64,000 bases of DNA from Heliocidaris erythrogramma (GCA_025617745.1 CM046859.1:26711371-26775370), one strand, 5' to 3'; shown: positions 1-12,318, counted from the stretch's first letter. The notes: a model not told the origin generated them from the sequence alone. Made by a program: numbers and translations.

Positions 1-756
1 GTTTGAATATCATTTATGACAGGGTTATACTCACTAGGAACATAATACCTACAATCAATGCTTTCTTGTAAATCATACTCTTCAAGCATCATTTAAGCAC
101 ACCAATGTATTATTCCAAATTGACGAACACACTGCATGATCTGGTGTCATGATGGGGATATGTATTTGGTACGAGTTACAACTAATAAGGGGTAGCATAA
201 AAGAAAGTGGAAGACAATAATATATATACAAGTCTTGTACACAAGAAGCATACAAGTATATACAAATAAACACACAATTGTATGGCAAAGCATGAAACAA
301 GTGCACGACCATGCCCACCTTGATTTCAAAAAGAAAAAACAACAACAAAAAAAACATGATAGTGAGGTCAACAGAAGACCCCTCCAATACAGTTCATTTA
401 CGTAATGTAGCAACAATATAACACCAAACATTCCAGAGGCTGAGAGGCTTTGGTGTCGCTGTTGGTTACTATGCTTAGAACGACCTCACAACGCTCATCC
501 TGCTGTGTTTACGCTGTCATCGGATTCTTCCCGCTTGCCTTACAATTCAAAGTGGGAAATTCTGATCGGGACGATCAGCAAGAAATTTTGAAAATGTTCA
601 AAATTTCTTGCCGATCTGAAAAAATGCCCGCTTCTTCCCTGTCCTAACAACGCTACTGTTATGATGCTTCCTATTTCAAACGATCCCTATACGCTTCTGC
701 CGCTCTCCACCAGATCTTGATAGCAGAACGGGAGCTTTAGGTATTGAAATGACAGA
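1..756. other. Non-coding flank left of the first DIRS copy
   Basis: AT-rich sequence with no convincing exon on either strand. The only structure seen is a perfect hairpin at 578-611. It probably belongs to an intron or upstream region of the lectin gene whose last exons lie at 12.8-14.4 kb, but nothing here proves that. Confidence 0.5.
578..611. repeat. Perfect 15-bp inverted repeat with 4-base loop
   Basis: GCAAGAAATTTTGAA at 578-592 is followed by the loop AATG and its exact reverse complement at 597-611. The surrounding bases (GATCGGGACGATCAG, then CGATCTG) extend the symmetry imperfectly, so this may be the core of a small palindromic element. Function unknown. Confidence 0.75.
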
Positions 757-925
757 TTTACTGCAATAAATCATATATACCTACCTATTATGCCTGTAGT
801 CTTGACTACGGGACCCCTTCGAGAATTTATCACACATGTGTCACAATATTGTGCGCACCCCCCGTAATCCTATTGTCCCCTTCGCCACTCACGCGCGTCA
901 ATACGCTACGGCCATCTTCCTCTTT
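757..925 (+). repeat. Left terminal inverted repeat of DIRS copy 1
   Basis: From about 776 to 925 this is the reverse complement of 6171-6318 at the right end. The first ~20 bases differ from the right end and instead pair with the internal complementary region. Confidence 0.88.
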
Positions 926-1319
926 CTTGCTCGCCCCCGACGAGTTAGGACGTATTGTCACAGCGCTCCTGAAATCAGGTCGTATAGTATCTTTTTGGTG
1001 CGCTTTTTCGCATAGTTAAAGCACTTTTAGGTACCTATATTCGTTTAGATTATAGTACTTTGTGTTTTATTAGTCACTCTTGCCGATTGCAAGGGATTTT
1101 TTGATTCCCTTTCTTGGCATTTATTTTTCTCTTTCACGGTCAGCCCCACGTTTGTCACCGAGCCTTCGGGTTCGGTGTTTGTTCTTACGGTTTAGGCTGT
1201 GAAAATTTCTTTAGTGCGTATCTCCCAAATAAACTTTAGTTTTATTTACTGCATTCAGTTGAAGTATTTCTTAATTTGGAAAAGTATACTTTATTGTCTG
1301 TTTTATTGCAGTGGTATGA

Positions 1320-3570
1320 ATTCGGAAGAAGAAGCAGCTGGGTCAAGGAGACCTGCTTCTTCCGAAGAGTTGTCTAGCAAGACGACTCGGCCTTCCAGAA
1401 CTCCCCCGAGTACAGCGGTACGCGGGGGAGGGAGGAGGGCCAAAGGTAAGTTGCCTAGTGGTGTTCCCTTGCAGAGTTTGCCAGTTTCGGAGCTTGCGGC
1501 TTCGGGACGGGTGGCGTTAACTGAATCGGGATTGTCAACTCCGAAGCCTGTGGTTTCGGGGTGGGTGGCGTCAGATTCTAGTGGTTTGGATATCTCGAAT
1601 CCAATCCCCCGGTCGCTGAGACCAGAGGGGGGGGGGCTGTTGTTTCCCGTACGGTAGCGTTCACTCGCTCTGATCCGTTAGGGGAGACGCGCCCCACTAC
1701 TGCAGGGCAACCCACGGGCTTAGTCCATGTTGGTCTGGGTTCTCAAACCCTAGCCCCCGGCAAACGCCATATGGGGGAACGAGTACTTTCTGGGCTGTCT
1801 CAGTTGCCAGCTGATGGGAATGCTCGAGCTAACAATTATGGACGCTCTTCGGAGCAACAGGTGTTTTCACCTGAGTGCGTGACTACTAGTGCTCCCCTAT
1901 TGCCGCTTTCGAGCGGTCCAATAGTGGGTTCACATGCCTTTAGTAGTCATCGGGCACATACCGAGTCATCTCGGTCTGCCCACGCACTGGGAGCTTTTAG
2001 CTCCCAACCCATGGCTATGGCATCTTCTTGCCTAGCTAATATGGGTGATTTGGGCGATTCTCTAGGCTTACGCCATGAGCGCTCCAATCCCTTTATGGGA
2101 AGTGAACGTCCCTCCGCGGAGGGGTCGGTTCGTGTTTCCGAAGAGGCTTCGGGGATCCGAACGAATCCGATTAAGCGTTCTAAGAAAAGGGTTTCGGCTA
2201 CGACTCTTGTCGAGCCAGCCAAGAAAAAGGCCAAGAAGAAGGCGAAGAGCGGCAAGGCTTTGCCGGCCTCTTGCCCGTCTGGCCTGGCTGACCCGGCTAG
2301 CTCCTCTCAAGCTGACATGTTCAGTATGATGCGGGCTTTTGCTCAGAATCAGGGTTGGTCCTTTGTACCGGCTTCTTCAACCCTGACTTCTGTCCCTATT
2401 CAGGGATCTCGCTTTGAGTCTAATCAGCCTTTTGTGATTGATTCCTCTTTGTCTGAGACTGATTCGCATGTGCCTCCTATTCCCGCGGCCCTCGGGGCTC
2501 CGCCGGGCGAGGAGACTTTTGGTGAACCATGCGGGGACCCGCCTGCGGAGGCCTTTGTTAGCGTTCCTTTGTCTCATTCCACTCGGGTGGAACCAGATTT
2601 GGATGCGTCCTCTCAAGCTTCGGTTCCCGAATCGCTTGGGCAGGCGGAGTCTCAATCGCTCAATCTCTGTGGAGTGGAAGCGATTGCTTTGTTGTCCAAA
2701 TATCTCCCTGAAGTTCAGTCAACCCGCGCGCAGACTTCGCGTTGGAATTTCAAGCAGCAGGTCTCCTCTGAGGGTATTGCTCTTGAGGAGGTTTTCAAGC
2801 TGGAGTATGACCGCATTGAGGCCGCTCTGTTGGTTAAGCGATCTAATGCGGTCAGGGGTAAGGCCTTTGCCTTTTGTTCTCAGGACCAAGACAGCTTTTT
2901 CAAGGCTAAGATTCTTTCTCCTGAGATTTTAGAGGTTGGTCGTCGCTTGCAGGCGACTAATCCGCTTACCTCCGCTGCGTTCAGGGCGGAGGATAAGATT
3001 TGGTCTAATATTGAAAACCACATTAGGTCAGGGATGCGTTTGGCGGTTTTTCAAGGGCTTCTCTCTGACCTTAGGTCCAGGGCGGAGGAGTTGAATGTTA
3101 CCGATGGTGACAAGCTGATTATTGACGACTTGCTGCATACTCTTTTTTGTCTGCAGTGGTCGCAGCTTTCCACAGCAGCTGCTTCGGCTACGTTCCGTCG
3201 CAGGACCTTGGCTCTCTCAGCACTGGGTGTTAGAGAGTCGGGCATTGCTCAACTTCTCCGAGATGTTCCGTCTCGGGGTCCTTCGCTTTTTGGTGGTAAA
3301 TTCGCTACGTTGTTTCAAAGAGAGATCGATGCGCGAAAGCAGATCTCGGATATGACTAAGCAGTTTCACACTAGCTCTAAGCCAACGCGGGCCCCTGTTC
3401 GGCGTAGACCTGCTGGTCCCGTTTCGGGTCAACGTAGCCGCGTGTCTAGGGTCCCGCCTCCTGAGCCTCAGCCAGCTCCGTCTCGTGGGAGAGGGAGTCG
3501 TGGCAGGGGCTTTTCGAGAGGTTCTCGTGGTAAGGCGATGGCTTCGCAGAAGGCCAAGCCTGGATTTTGA
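1320..3570 (+). pseudogene. DIRS copy 1, gag-like region (fossil)
   Basis: Serine/proline-rich, low-complexity N-terminal part, a lysine-rich basic patch (KKKAKKKAK) in the middle, and an Arg/Gly-rich tail (SRGRGSRGRG), as expected of a nucleic-acid-binding gag-like protein. It precedes the reverse transcriptase region, as in other DIRS elements. No zinc knuckle is visible. Assigned by position and composition, not by a recognised domain. Confidence 0.7.
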
Positions 3571-5331
3571 TGTTTTTCCCCGAGCGCTTGTTGACCGAAT
3601 GTGGTAGGTGGCCGACTTCATGCGTTTCTCCCCGCTTGGGAGGCCATCTCCGGGGACGGGTTTGTTCTCTCCGTCGTGCGAGACGGATTCTTCATAGATC
3701 TTTGCGCCTCGCTCCCCGGAGGGGCTATAAGAATTCGGTCACCTCCCATGTCTGCCCTGTCTCGGTCTCATGCTTCGAAGGAGATCGAGTCTCTTTTGGA
3801 AAAGAGGGCTATAGAAAGGGTAAGAGACAGGCCGTCTCTTTCCCTCTCTCCAATTTTTGTTATTCCCAAGCGCTCGGGAAAACTTCGTTTGATACTGAAC
3901 CTAAAGAGGATAAACAAATTTATTCCTCCGGTTCATTTTCGTATGGAGACTCTCGCCTCCATTCTTCCGTTGATCAAAAGGGAAGACTACGCGGTCTCGA
4001 TAGATCTCAAGGACGCGTACTTTCACATTCCCATTCATCGCGCTTCTCGCGATCTTCTGGGGTTCTCCTTCCTCTCAGAGACTTATCGTTTTCGGGCTCT
4101 TCCCTTCGGGCTGCGCCCGGCCCCTCGGGTTTTTACTCAAGTTGTAGCGGTGCTAGCGGCCTTTCTGAGGCGTCGCGGCCTGCGGTTGTTTTGTTACCTG
4201 GACGATTGGCTTCTCCTTGCGGAGTCGCGCGATCGTTTGTTGGACGAGACTCGTTTGCTCGTCTCTCTTACTCAAGACTTAGGTTTCCTAATAAATTGGG
4301 AAAAGTCAGAGTTAGTCCCCACTCGCAGCCCAGTTTTTCTGGGGGCGGTGTTAGACATAAGGAATCAGTTAGCTCGGCCCAGTCGAGACAGGATTCTCAC
4401 CATTGTCTCTGCGGCTCGCAAGCTCTTGCTGGCCAGAAGAGTCTCGGCCAGACAGTGGCTTCAGTTTCTAGGTTATCTAGCCAGTCTAGTCGATGTTCTA
4501 GAGGACTGCCGGCTCCTCATGAGACCCTTTCAGAGACATCTCCTCAGGTTCTTCAAGCCGGGAAAAGACTCCCTTTTGGTCTGGATTCCAGTACCAGTAA
4601 AGATCAAGTCTCTTCTTGCTTGTTGGACGAGCGAGGTGTTTCTCGCGCGAGGCAGGTCCTTCTCTGTCCCTCTTCCGTCGATATCGGTTTCGACGGACGC
4701 CTCTCGGTTGGGGTGGGGAGGACACTGCAACGGCAGCACGGTTGCGGGGGATTGGTCTCATCTTGGGACTCTTCCTCATATCACTGTCCTGGAGTTTATG
4801 GCAGTTCTGTTGACCTTGCTCCATTTCAGAAGTCGACTTCTCAGTCGTTCAGTTCTGATTCTCACGGACAACGTTACTGTGGCGGCATATATCAATCGGC
4901 AGGGAGGCACTCGTTCGGTTGCCTTGAATGCCCTAGCAGCTCAGCTGTGGAGGTGGTGTCGTCGCATGGCTATCACACCCGTGGCCTCTTTCATCCCCGG
5001 TCGGGAAAACCTCATTGCGGATTTTCTGTCCCGGGGCAGGTATCTTCCATCGGAATGGATGCTCCATCCGGAGGTATTTTGCCGCATTCACAGTTGCCTA
5101 GGTCCACTGGAAGTGGATCTATTTGCGTCGGTGCTAAATCACCAGCTGCCGAAGTATTGCTCCCGTGTTCGCGATCAGGGAGCATGGGCTCTCGATGCTT
5201 TCTCCCTCAGCTGGGAGAACCTTCAGGGATTCGCCTTTCCTCCCTTCCAACTGATTCCGCATGTCTTGCGGAATCTTGGAGTCTGCCTAAGGTCCTGGAG
5301 GCCTTGGCGAAACCTCCTTTCGAACCGTTAG
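3570..5331 (+). pseudogene. DIRS copy 1, reverse transcriptase / RNase H region (fossil)
   Basis: Shows the reverse transcriptase palm motifs (PIFVIPKRSGKLRLILN; SIDLKDAYFHIPI; the catalytic box CYLDDW). RNase H motifs follow (STDASRLGWGG, LEFMAVL, LTDNVTVAAYINRQGG, LIADFLSRG). Downstream, a VDLFAS...AFPPFQLIP block is typical of DIRS/Ngaro polyproteins, where a methyltransferase-like domain is often annotated. I cannot confirm that domain by eye. Confidence 0.9.
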
Positions 5332-5949
5332 GTGAAGCTTCGCTTCATCATCTTACGGTCAAGACGCTCTTTTTGGTAGCTATTGCCTCTGGGCAAGAGG
5401 CGCAGTACTCTTCATGCTCTCTGTCTTACTCCTGGTCATGTTCGCTGGGAGAGAAGAGGTGTTAGGTTGATTCCTAGGGCTTCTTTCGTTGCCAAGAATC
5501 AGACAGCTTCCTCTGGTCCTGTTGAGATTTTTCTTTGTCCGCTTTCTGACTTTTCTTCGGTGCGTGAGGACAAAGTTTGGTGTCCTGTTAGGGCTCTCAA
5601 ATGGTATATTGATAAGACTAAGTCTTATCGTAAGGATGATCAGTTGTTCCTGATCACTAGAGAGCCTTTTTCTCCTGCCTCTCTTGATTCCATTTCTAGA
5701 TGGATCGTTGAAGCTATTAGGGCCGCTGGCACAGTGGCTCTTTTATCCGACAGTAAGCCTCGTGCTCATGATACTCGTAGTGTCAGCACTTCTTGGGCTC
5801 TGTTTCAAGGTGTGGCGCTGGTTGATATTTTGAAGGCTGCTTATTGGCGTTCGCCCAATTCCTTCATTTCTTGCTACCTTAGGGATGTTCCCGCAGGTGA
5901 AGCTTTGTTTGCGTCAGCCACCTTGAAGGCCGCTGTGTCTTCTTTGTAG
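5332..5949 (+). pseudogene. DIRS copy 1, tyrosine recombinase region (fossil)
   Basis: Carries tyrosine recombinase C-terminal signatures: the H-x-x-R box AHDTRSVSTSWA and a late tyrosine in SCYLRDV, near the element's right end. In this family a tyrosine recombinase replaces the integrase of LTR elements. Incomplete relative to copy 2. Confidence 0.85.
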
Positions 5950-6016
5950 TCTTTGGTGTAATCCTATTTCCTTCCGCTCGAAACATGCCTCCCGGTCTTT
6001 GAGTTGGCGCTGGTCT

Positions 6017-6112
6017 GGCATAATAGGTAGGTATATATGATTTATTGCAGTAAATTTGTAAAATCAGCACTGATTTTCTTATTTACTATATAAATCTATA
6101 TACCTACCTATG
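6017..6112 (+). repeat. Internal complementary region of DIRS copy 1
   Basis: The first ~38 bases are the reverse complement of the extreme left end. The following ~58 bases are the reverse complement of the extreme right end. The two halves meet at GTAAATTTG, which marks the predicted circle junction. Confidence 0.88.
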
Positions 6113-6170
6113 ACCCTCCCTCCTTCCCCGCTCCTTGCAAGCAACATGTTTCTTCTTGGGGTTGCTCGCA

Positions 6171-6364
6171 AAAGAGGAAGATGGCCGTAGCGTATTGACG
6201 CGCGTGAGTGGCGAAGGGGACAATAGGATTACGGGGGGTGCGCACAATATTGTGACACATGTGTGATAAATTCTCGAAGGGGTCCCGTAGTCAAGACTAC
6301 AGGCATAATAGGTAGGTATATAGATTTATATAGTAAATAAGAAAATCAGTGCTGATTTTACAAA
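6171..6364 (+). repeat. Right terminal inverted repeat of DIRS copy 1
   Basis: Reverse complement of the left repeat up to GGCATAATAGGTAGG, then a right-specific outer end (to TTTTACAAA) that pairs only with the internal complementary region. Confidence 0.88.
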
Positions 6365-6818
6365 TTTGTCTCTTTCATCCCCTCAGAATACAATGTTGGA
6401 AATAACCAAAACTTAACCCCCCCACCCTTTTCTTTTTGTGCATCATGGGTTATTTTGGGGCACATTCTTACAAAGATTTTCTGTCTGCATTGATTTAAAT
6501 AGGTTATACTGTTAACAGGTATAACTAAGACCCCGTTTACACAGAGACTGAACTCGAGTTCATTTGTGTGTAAACAGGGTAGTCGCAATTAGAACTCGAG
6601 TTCAAAACTCGAATTCGAATGACGACCCAGAGCAACTTTTATCGAATTCAAACTCAACTATTATCAAATTTAAATTCGCTATTTGCAGTGTGAACGGACA
6701 CGTAATTGAAAGTCGACTAGCAAATAAATATCCAGCCAGTGACCCCGTCATACGTCACTTCTGGTATTGCTAAGCAACGCTAAGCATCGCGTCAGTAAAA
6801 CAAGCGTCATTTAACAAA

Positions 6819-6987
6819 TTTACTGCAATAAATCATATATACCTACCTATTATGCCTGTAGTCTTGACTACGGGACCCCTTCGAGAATTTAACACACATG
6901 AGTCACAATATTGTGCGCACCCCCCGTAATCCTATTGTCCCCTTCGCCACCCACGCGCGTCAATACGCTACGGCCATCTTCCTCTTT
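6819..6987 (+). repeat. Left terminal inverted repeat of DIRS copy 2
   Basis: Nearly identical to 757-925 and the reverse complement of 12126-12270. The outer bases (TTTACTGCAATAAATC) match the first half of the internal complementary region. Confidence 0.88.
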
Positions 6988-7399
6988 CTTGCTCGCCCCC
7001 GACGAGATAGGACGTATAGTCACAGCGCTCCTGAAATCAGGTCGTATAGTATCTTTTAGGTGCGCTTTTTCGCATAGTTAAAGCACTTTTAGGTACCTAT
7101 ATTCGTTTAGATTATAGTACTTTGTGTTTTAGTAGTCACTCTTGCCGATTGCAAGGGATTTTTTGATTCCCTTTCTTGGCACTTATTTTTCTCTTTCACG
7201 GTCAGCCCCACGTAGATATTTCTGTGTGTTTGCGGGTTTTTTTGTTTGTCACCGAGCCTTTGGGTTCGGTGTTTGTTCTTACGGTTTTTTAGGCTGTGAA
7301 AATTCTTTGTGCGTATCTCCCAAATAAAATTTACCCTTCTTTTACTGCATTCAGTTGAAGTATTTCTTATTTTGAAAAGTATACTTTATTGTCTGTTTT

Positions 7400-9630
7400 A
7401 TTGCAGTGGTTTGGATTCGGAAGAAGAAGCAGCTAGGTCAAGGAGACCTGCTTCTTCCGAAGAGTCGTCTAGCAAGACGACTCGGCCTTCCAGAACTCCC
7501 CCGAGTACTTCGGTACACGGGGGAGGGAGGAGGGCTAAGGGTAAGTTGCCTAGTGGTGTTTCCTTGCAGAGTTTGCCAGTCTCGGAGCTTGCAGCTTCGG
7601 GACGGGTGGCGTTAACTGAATCGGGATTGTCAACTCCGAAGCCCGTGGTTTCGGGGTGGGTGGCGTCAGATTCTAGTGGTTTGGATATCTCGAATCCAAT
7701 CCCCCGGTCGCTGAGACCAGAGGGGGGGGGCGGTTGTTTCCCGTACGGTAGCGTTCACTCGCTCTGATCCGTTAGGGGAGACGCGCCCCACTACTGCAGG
7801 GCAACCCACGGGCTTAGTCCATGTTGGTCTGGGTTCTCAAACCCTAGCCCCCGGCAAACGCCATATGGGGGAACGAGTACTTCCTGGGCTGTCTACATTG
7901 CCAGCTAATGGGAATGCTCGAGCTAACAATTATGGACGCTCTTCGGAGCAACAGGTGTTTTCACCTGAGTGCGTGACTACTAGTGCTCCCCTATTGCTGC
8001 TTTCTAGCGGTCCAATAGCGGGTTCACACGCCTTTAGTAGTCATCGGGCACATACCGGGTCATCTCGGTCTGCCCCCGCACTGGGAGCTTTTAGCTCCCA
8101 ACCCATGGCTACTGCATCTTCTTGCTTAGCCAATATGGGTGATTTGGGCGATTCTCTAGGCTTACGCCATGAGCGCTCCAATCCCTTTTTGGGGAAGTGA
8201 ACTTCCCTCCGCGGAGGGATCGGTTCGTGTTTCCGAAGAGGCTTCGGGGATCCGAACGAATCCGATTAAGCGTTCTAAGAAAAGGGTTTCGGCTACGACT
8301 CTTGTCGAGCCAGCCAAGAAAAAGGCCAAGAAGAAGGCAAAAAGTGGCAAGGCTTTGCCGGCCTCTTGCCCGTCTGGCCTGGCTAACCCACCTAGCTCCT
8401 CTCAAGCTGGCATGTTCAGTATGATGCAGGCTTTTGCTCAGAATCAGGGTTGGTCCTTTGTACCGGCTACTTCAACCCTGACTTCTGTCCCTATTCAGGG
8501 ATCTCGCTTTGAGTCTAATCAGCCTTTTGTGATTGATTTGTCTTTGTCTGAGTCGGATTCGCATGTGCCTCCTATTCCCGCGGCCCTTGGGGCTCCGCCG
8601 GGCGAGGAGACTTTTGTTGAACCATGCGGGGCTCTGCCTGCGGAGGCCTTTGTTAGCGTTCCTTTGTCTCGTTCCACTCAGGTGGAACCAGATTTGGATG
8701 TGGCCTCTCAAGCTTCGGTTTCTGAATCGCTTGGGCAGGCGGAGTCTCAATCGCTCGCTCTCTGTGGGGTGGAAGCGATTGCTTTGTTGTCCTAATATTT
8801 CCCTGAATTTCAGTCAACTCGCGCGCAGGGTTCGACTTCACGTTGGTTTAAGCAGCAGGATTCCTCTGAGGGCATTGCTCTTGAGGAGGATTTCAAGCTG
8901 GAGTATGACCGCATTGAGGCCGCGCTGTTGGTTAAGCGCCCTAATGCGGTCAAGAGTAAGGCTTTCACCTTTTGTTCTCAGGACCAAGACAGCTTTTTCA
9001 AAGCTAAGACTCTTTCTCCTGAGATTTTAGAGGTTGGTCGTCCCTTGCGGGCGACTAATCCGCTTACCTCCGCTGCGTTCAAGGCGGAGGATAAGATTTG
9101 GTTTAATATTGAAAACCAGGTTAGGTCAGGGATGCGTTTGGCGGCTTTTCAAGGGTTTCTCTCCGACCTTAGGTCCAGGGCGGAGGAGTTGAATGTTACT
9201 GATGGTGACAAGCTGGTTATTGACGACTTGCTGCATACTCTTTTTTGTCTGCAGTGGTCGCAGCTTTCCACCGCAGCTGCTTCGGCTACGTTCCGTCGCA
9301 GGACCTCGGCTCTCTCGGCACTGGGTGTTAGAGAGTCGGGCATTGCTCAACTTCTCCGGGATGTTCCGTCTCGCGGTCCTTCGCTTTTTGGTGGTAAATT
9401 CGCTATGGTTTTTCAGAGAGAGATCGATGCGCGAAAGCAGATCTCGGATATGACTAAGCAGTTTCACACTAGCTCTAAGCCAACGCGGGCCCCTGTTCAG
9501 CGTAGACCTGCTGGTCCTGTTTCGGGTCAACGCAGTCGCGTGTCTAGGGTCCCGCCTCCTGAGCCCCAGCCAGCTCCTTCTCGTGGGAGAGGGAGTCGTG
9601 GCAGGGGCAGTTCGAGAGGTTCTCGGTTCG
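7400..9630 (+). pseudogene. DIRS copy 2, gag-like region (fossil)
   Basis: Same composition as in copy 1: Ser/Pro-rich start, Lys-rich patch, Arg/Gly-rich tail. Broken; described only as a fossil part. Confidence 0.7.
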
Positions 9631-10930
9631 CGGAGTCGCGCGATCGTTTGTTGGACGAGACTCGTTTGCTCGTCTCTCTTACTCAAGACTTAGGTTTCCT
9701 AATAAATTGGGAAAAGTCAGAGTTAGTTCCCACTCGCAGCCCAGTTTTTCTGGGGGCGGTGTTAGACATAAGGAATCAGTTGGCTCGGCCCAGTCGAGAC
9801 AGGATTCTCACCATTGTCTCTGCGGCTCGCAAGCTCTTGCTGGCCAGAAGAGTCTCGGCCAGACACTGGCTTCAGTTTCTAGGTAGATAGCCAGTCTAGT
9901 CGATGTTTTAGAGGACTGCCGGCTCCTCATGAGACCCTTTCAGAGACATCTCCTCGGGTTCTTCAAGCCGGGAAAAGACTCTCTTTTGGTCTGGATTCCA
10001 GTACCAGTAAGGATCAAGTCTCTTCTCTCTTGTTGGACGAGCGAGGTGTTTCTCGCGCGAGGCAGGTCCTTCTCTGCCCCTCTCCCGTCGATATCGGTTT
10101 CGACGGACGATTCTCGGTTGGGGTGGGGAGGACACTGCAACGGCAGCACGGTTGCGGGGGATTGGTCTCATCTTGGGACTCTTCCTCATATCAATGTCCT
10201 GGAGTTTATGGCAGTTCTGTTGACCTTGCTCCATTTCAGAAGTCGACTTCTCAGTCGTTCGGTTCTGATTCTCACGGACAATGTTACTGTGGCGGCATAT
10301 ATCAATCGGCAGGGAGGCACTCGTTCGGTTGCCCTGAATGCCCTAGCAGCTCAGCTGTGGAGGTGGTGTCGTCGCATGGCGATCACACCCGTGGCCTCTT
10401 TCATCCCCGGTCGGGAAAACCTCATTGCGGATTTTCTGTCTCAGGGCAGGTATCTTCCATCGGAATGGATGCTCCATCCGGAGGTATTTTGCCGCATTCG
10501 CAGTCGCCTAGGTCCACTGGAAGTGGATCTATTTGCGTCGGTGCTAAATCACCAGCTGCCGAAGTATTGCTCCCGTGTTCTCGATCAGGGAGCATGGGCT
10601 CTCGATGCTTTCTCCCTCAGCTGGGAGAACCTTCAGGGATTCGCCTTTCCTCCCTTCCAACTGATTCCGCGTGTCTTGCGGAAAATCAGGGAAGATCGGG
10701 CGCGGGTGCTTGTAATAGCTCCCTTTTGGCCCCGGAGGAATTGGTTTCCAGAACTTATGAGCCTCCTAAGGGCTCAACCGTTCGTTCTCCCGTTAAGAGC
10801 GGATCTGGTGTTGCAGCCCCTATCGGGGATTCTTCACCACAGTCCGGAGTCTCTTCATTTGACTGCTTGGCCCCTGTCAGGGAATCTGCAAGACAGTCGG
10901 GTCTCTCTGATAGAGCCACGGACTTTTTAA
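9630..10930 (+). pseudogene. DIRS copy 2, reverse transcriptase / RNase H region (fossil, partial)
   Basis: Retains the RNase H motifs (STDDSRLGWGG, LTDNVTVAAYINRQGG, LIADFLSQG) and the downstream VDLFAS...AFPPFQLIPRVL block. Much of the reverse transcriptase part seen in copy 1 is absent. Confidence 0.85.
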
Positions 10931-11904
10931 TGTCCAGTCGTAGGGTTTCTACTAGGGAAATTTACAATTCCCGTCTCTCGGTCTTTTTCCTTTGGTGCAA
11001 AGAGAGAAATCAAACCCCTTCTAAGGCTCCTATTGGTTCAATTGCGGATTTCTTAATCTCGTTATTTGACAAAGGGAGATCTATCTCTACTATCCGAGGC
11101 TACCGTTCGGCGATCGGGGCCATTCATTCGGGTTTCTCAGATGGTTCGGGGATTTCCAATTCCCCGCTACTAAGTGGTTTGATTCGTTCGTTCTTTCTGA
11201 AACGACCTTCTTTTTCTAAGTTAGTGCCGTCTTGGAGTCTGCCTAAGGTCCTGGAGGCCTTGGCGAAACCTCCTTTCGAACCGTTAGGTGAAGCTTCGCT
11301 TCATCATCTTACGGTTAAGGCGCTCTTTTTGGTAGCTATTGCCTCTGGGCAGAGGCGCAGTACTCTTCATGCTCTCTGTCTTACTCCTGGTCATGTTCGC
11401 TGGGAGAGAAAAGGCGTTAGATTGATTCCTAGGGCTTCTTTTGTTGCCAAGAATCAGACAGCTGCCTCTGGCCCTGTTGAGATTTTTCTTTGTCTGCTTT
11501 CTGACTTTTCTTCGGTGCGTGAGGACAAAGTTTGGTGTCCTGTAAGGGCTCTCAAATGGTATATTGATAAGACTAAGTCTTATCGTAAGGATGATCAGTT
11601 GTTCCTGATCACTAGAGAGCCTTTTTCTCCTGCCTCTCTTGATTCCATCTCTAGATGGATCGTTGAAGCTATTAGGGCCGCTGGCACAGAGGCTCTTTTA
11701 TCCGACAGTAAGCCTCGTGCTCATGATACTCGTAGTGTCAGCACTTCTTGGGCTCTGTTTCGAGGTGTGGCGCTTGTTGATATTTTGAAGGCTGCTTATT
11801 GGCGTTCGTCCAATTCCTTCATTTCTTGCTACCTTAGGGATGTTCCCGCAGGTGAAGCTTTGTTTGCGTCAGCCACCTTGAAGGCCGCTGTGTCTTCTTT
11901 GTAG
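10700..11904 (+). pseudogene. DIRS copy 2, tyrosine recombinase region (fossil)
   Basis: The longest recombinase region of the three copies. It shows an N-terminal SAM-like segment (STREIYNSRLSVFFLWC), the first catalytic arginine box (SGQRRSTLHALCL), the H-x-x-R box (AHDTRSVSTSWA) and the late tyrosine (SCYLRDV). Overlaps the end of the RNase H region in another frame, a known DIRS layout. Confidence 0.88.
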
Positions 11905-11971
11905 TCTTTGGTGTAATCCTATTCCCTTCTGCTCGAAACATGCCTCCCGGTCTTTGAGTTGGCGCTGGTCT

Positions 11972-12066
11972 GGCATAATAGGTAGGTATATATGATTTAT
12001 TGCAGTAAATTTGTAAAATCAGCACTGATTTTCTTATTTACTATATAAATCTATATACCTACCTAT
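11972..12066 (+). repeat. Internal complementary region of DIRS copy 2
   Basis: Same construction as 6017-6112: the reverse complements of the left and right outer ends joined at GTAAATTTG. Confidence 0.88.
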
Positions 12067-12125
12067 GACCCTCCCTCCTTCCCCGCACCTTGCAAGCAAC
12101 GTGTTTCTTCTTGGGGTTGCTCGCA

Positions 12126-12318
12126 AAAGAGGAAGATGGCCGTAGCGTATTGACGCGCGTGAGTGGCGAAGGGGACAATAGGATTACGGGGGGTGCGCAC
12201 AATATTGTGACTCATGTGTGTTAAATTCTCGAAGGGGTCCCGTAGTCAAGACTACAGGCATAATAGGTAGGTATATAGATTTATATAGTAAATAAGAAAA
12301 TCAGTGCTGATTTTACAA
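12126..12318 (+). repeat. Right terminal inverted repeat of DIRS copy 2
   Basis: Inverted copy of the left repeat, ending at GCTGATTTTACAA. The next bases (GTTCATC) belong to the interrupted host element. Confidence 0.86.

Larger units (their letters stand above)
757..6364 (+). mobile_element. DIRS-type tyrosine-recombinase retrotransposon, copy 1 (fossil)
   Basis: A retroelement of the DIRS order: gag-like region (~1320-3570), reverse transcriptase/RNase H region (~3570-5330), then tyrosine recombinase sequence (to 5949). The ends are inverted repeats with unequal outermost bases. An internal complementary region at 6017-6112 is the reverse complement of the two outermost ends joined together. 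That arrangement is the hallmark of DIRS as opposed to Ngaro or LTR elements, and reflects replication through a circular intermediate. No target-site duplication is seen, as expected for recombinase-mediated insertion. By eye it differs from copy 2 at roughly one base in 20 in a sampled stretch, so it is fairly young. It looks broken, with about two breaks, and is treated as a fossil. Exact ends are uncertain by a few bases. Confidence 0.93.
6819..12318 (+). mobile_element. DIRS-type retrotransposon, copy 2, nested in a TIR element (fossil)
   Basis: Same family and orientation as copy 1, with only ~450 bp between them. It has both inverted ends and the internal complementary region (11972-12066). 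Parts in order: gag-like (~7400-9630), reverse transcriptase/RNase H (~9630-10930) and tyrosine recombinase (~10700-11904). The last two overlap in different frames, as is usual in DIRS. It is broken, with perhaps four breaks. It interrupts the element at 6527-12649, so it is younger than that element. Confidence 0.93.

Noticed and set aside
1947-2310. Antisense open frames opposite the DIRS gag-like region (also in the other copies)
   Set aside because: Shadow frames of a GC-rich sense region; they recur only because the element recurs.
757-6364. Classification as Ngaro, PAT or an LTR retrotransposon
   Set aside because: There are inverted ends plus one internal region complementary to both ends, not split direct repeats and not LTRs; a tyrosine recombinase is present instead of an integrase.
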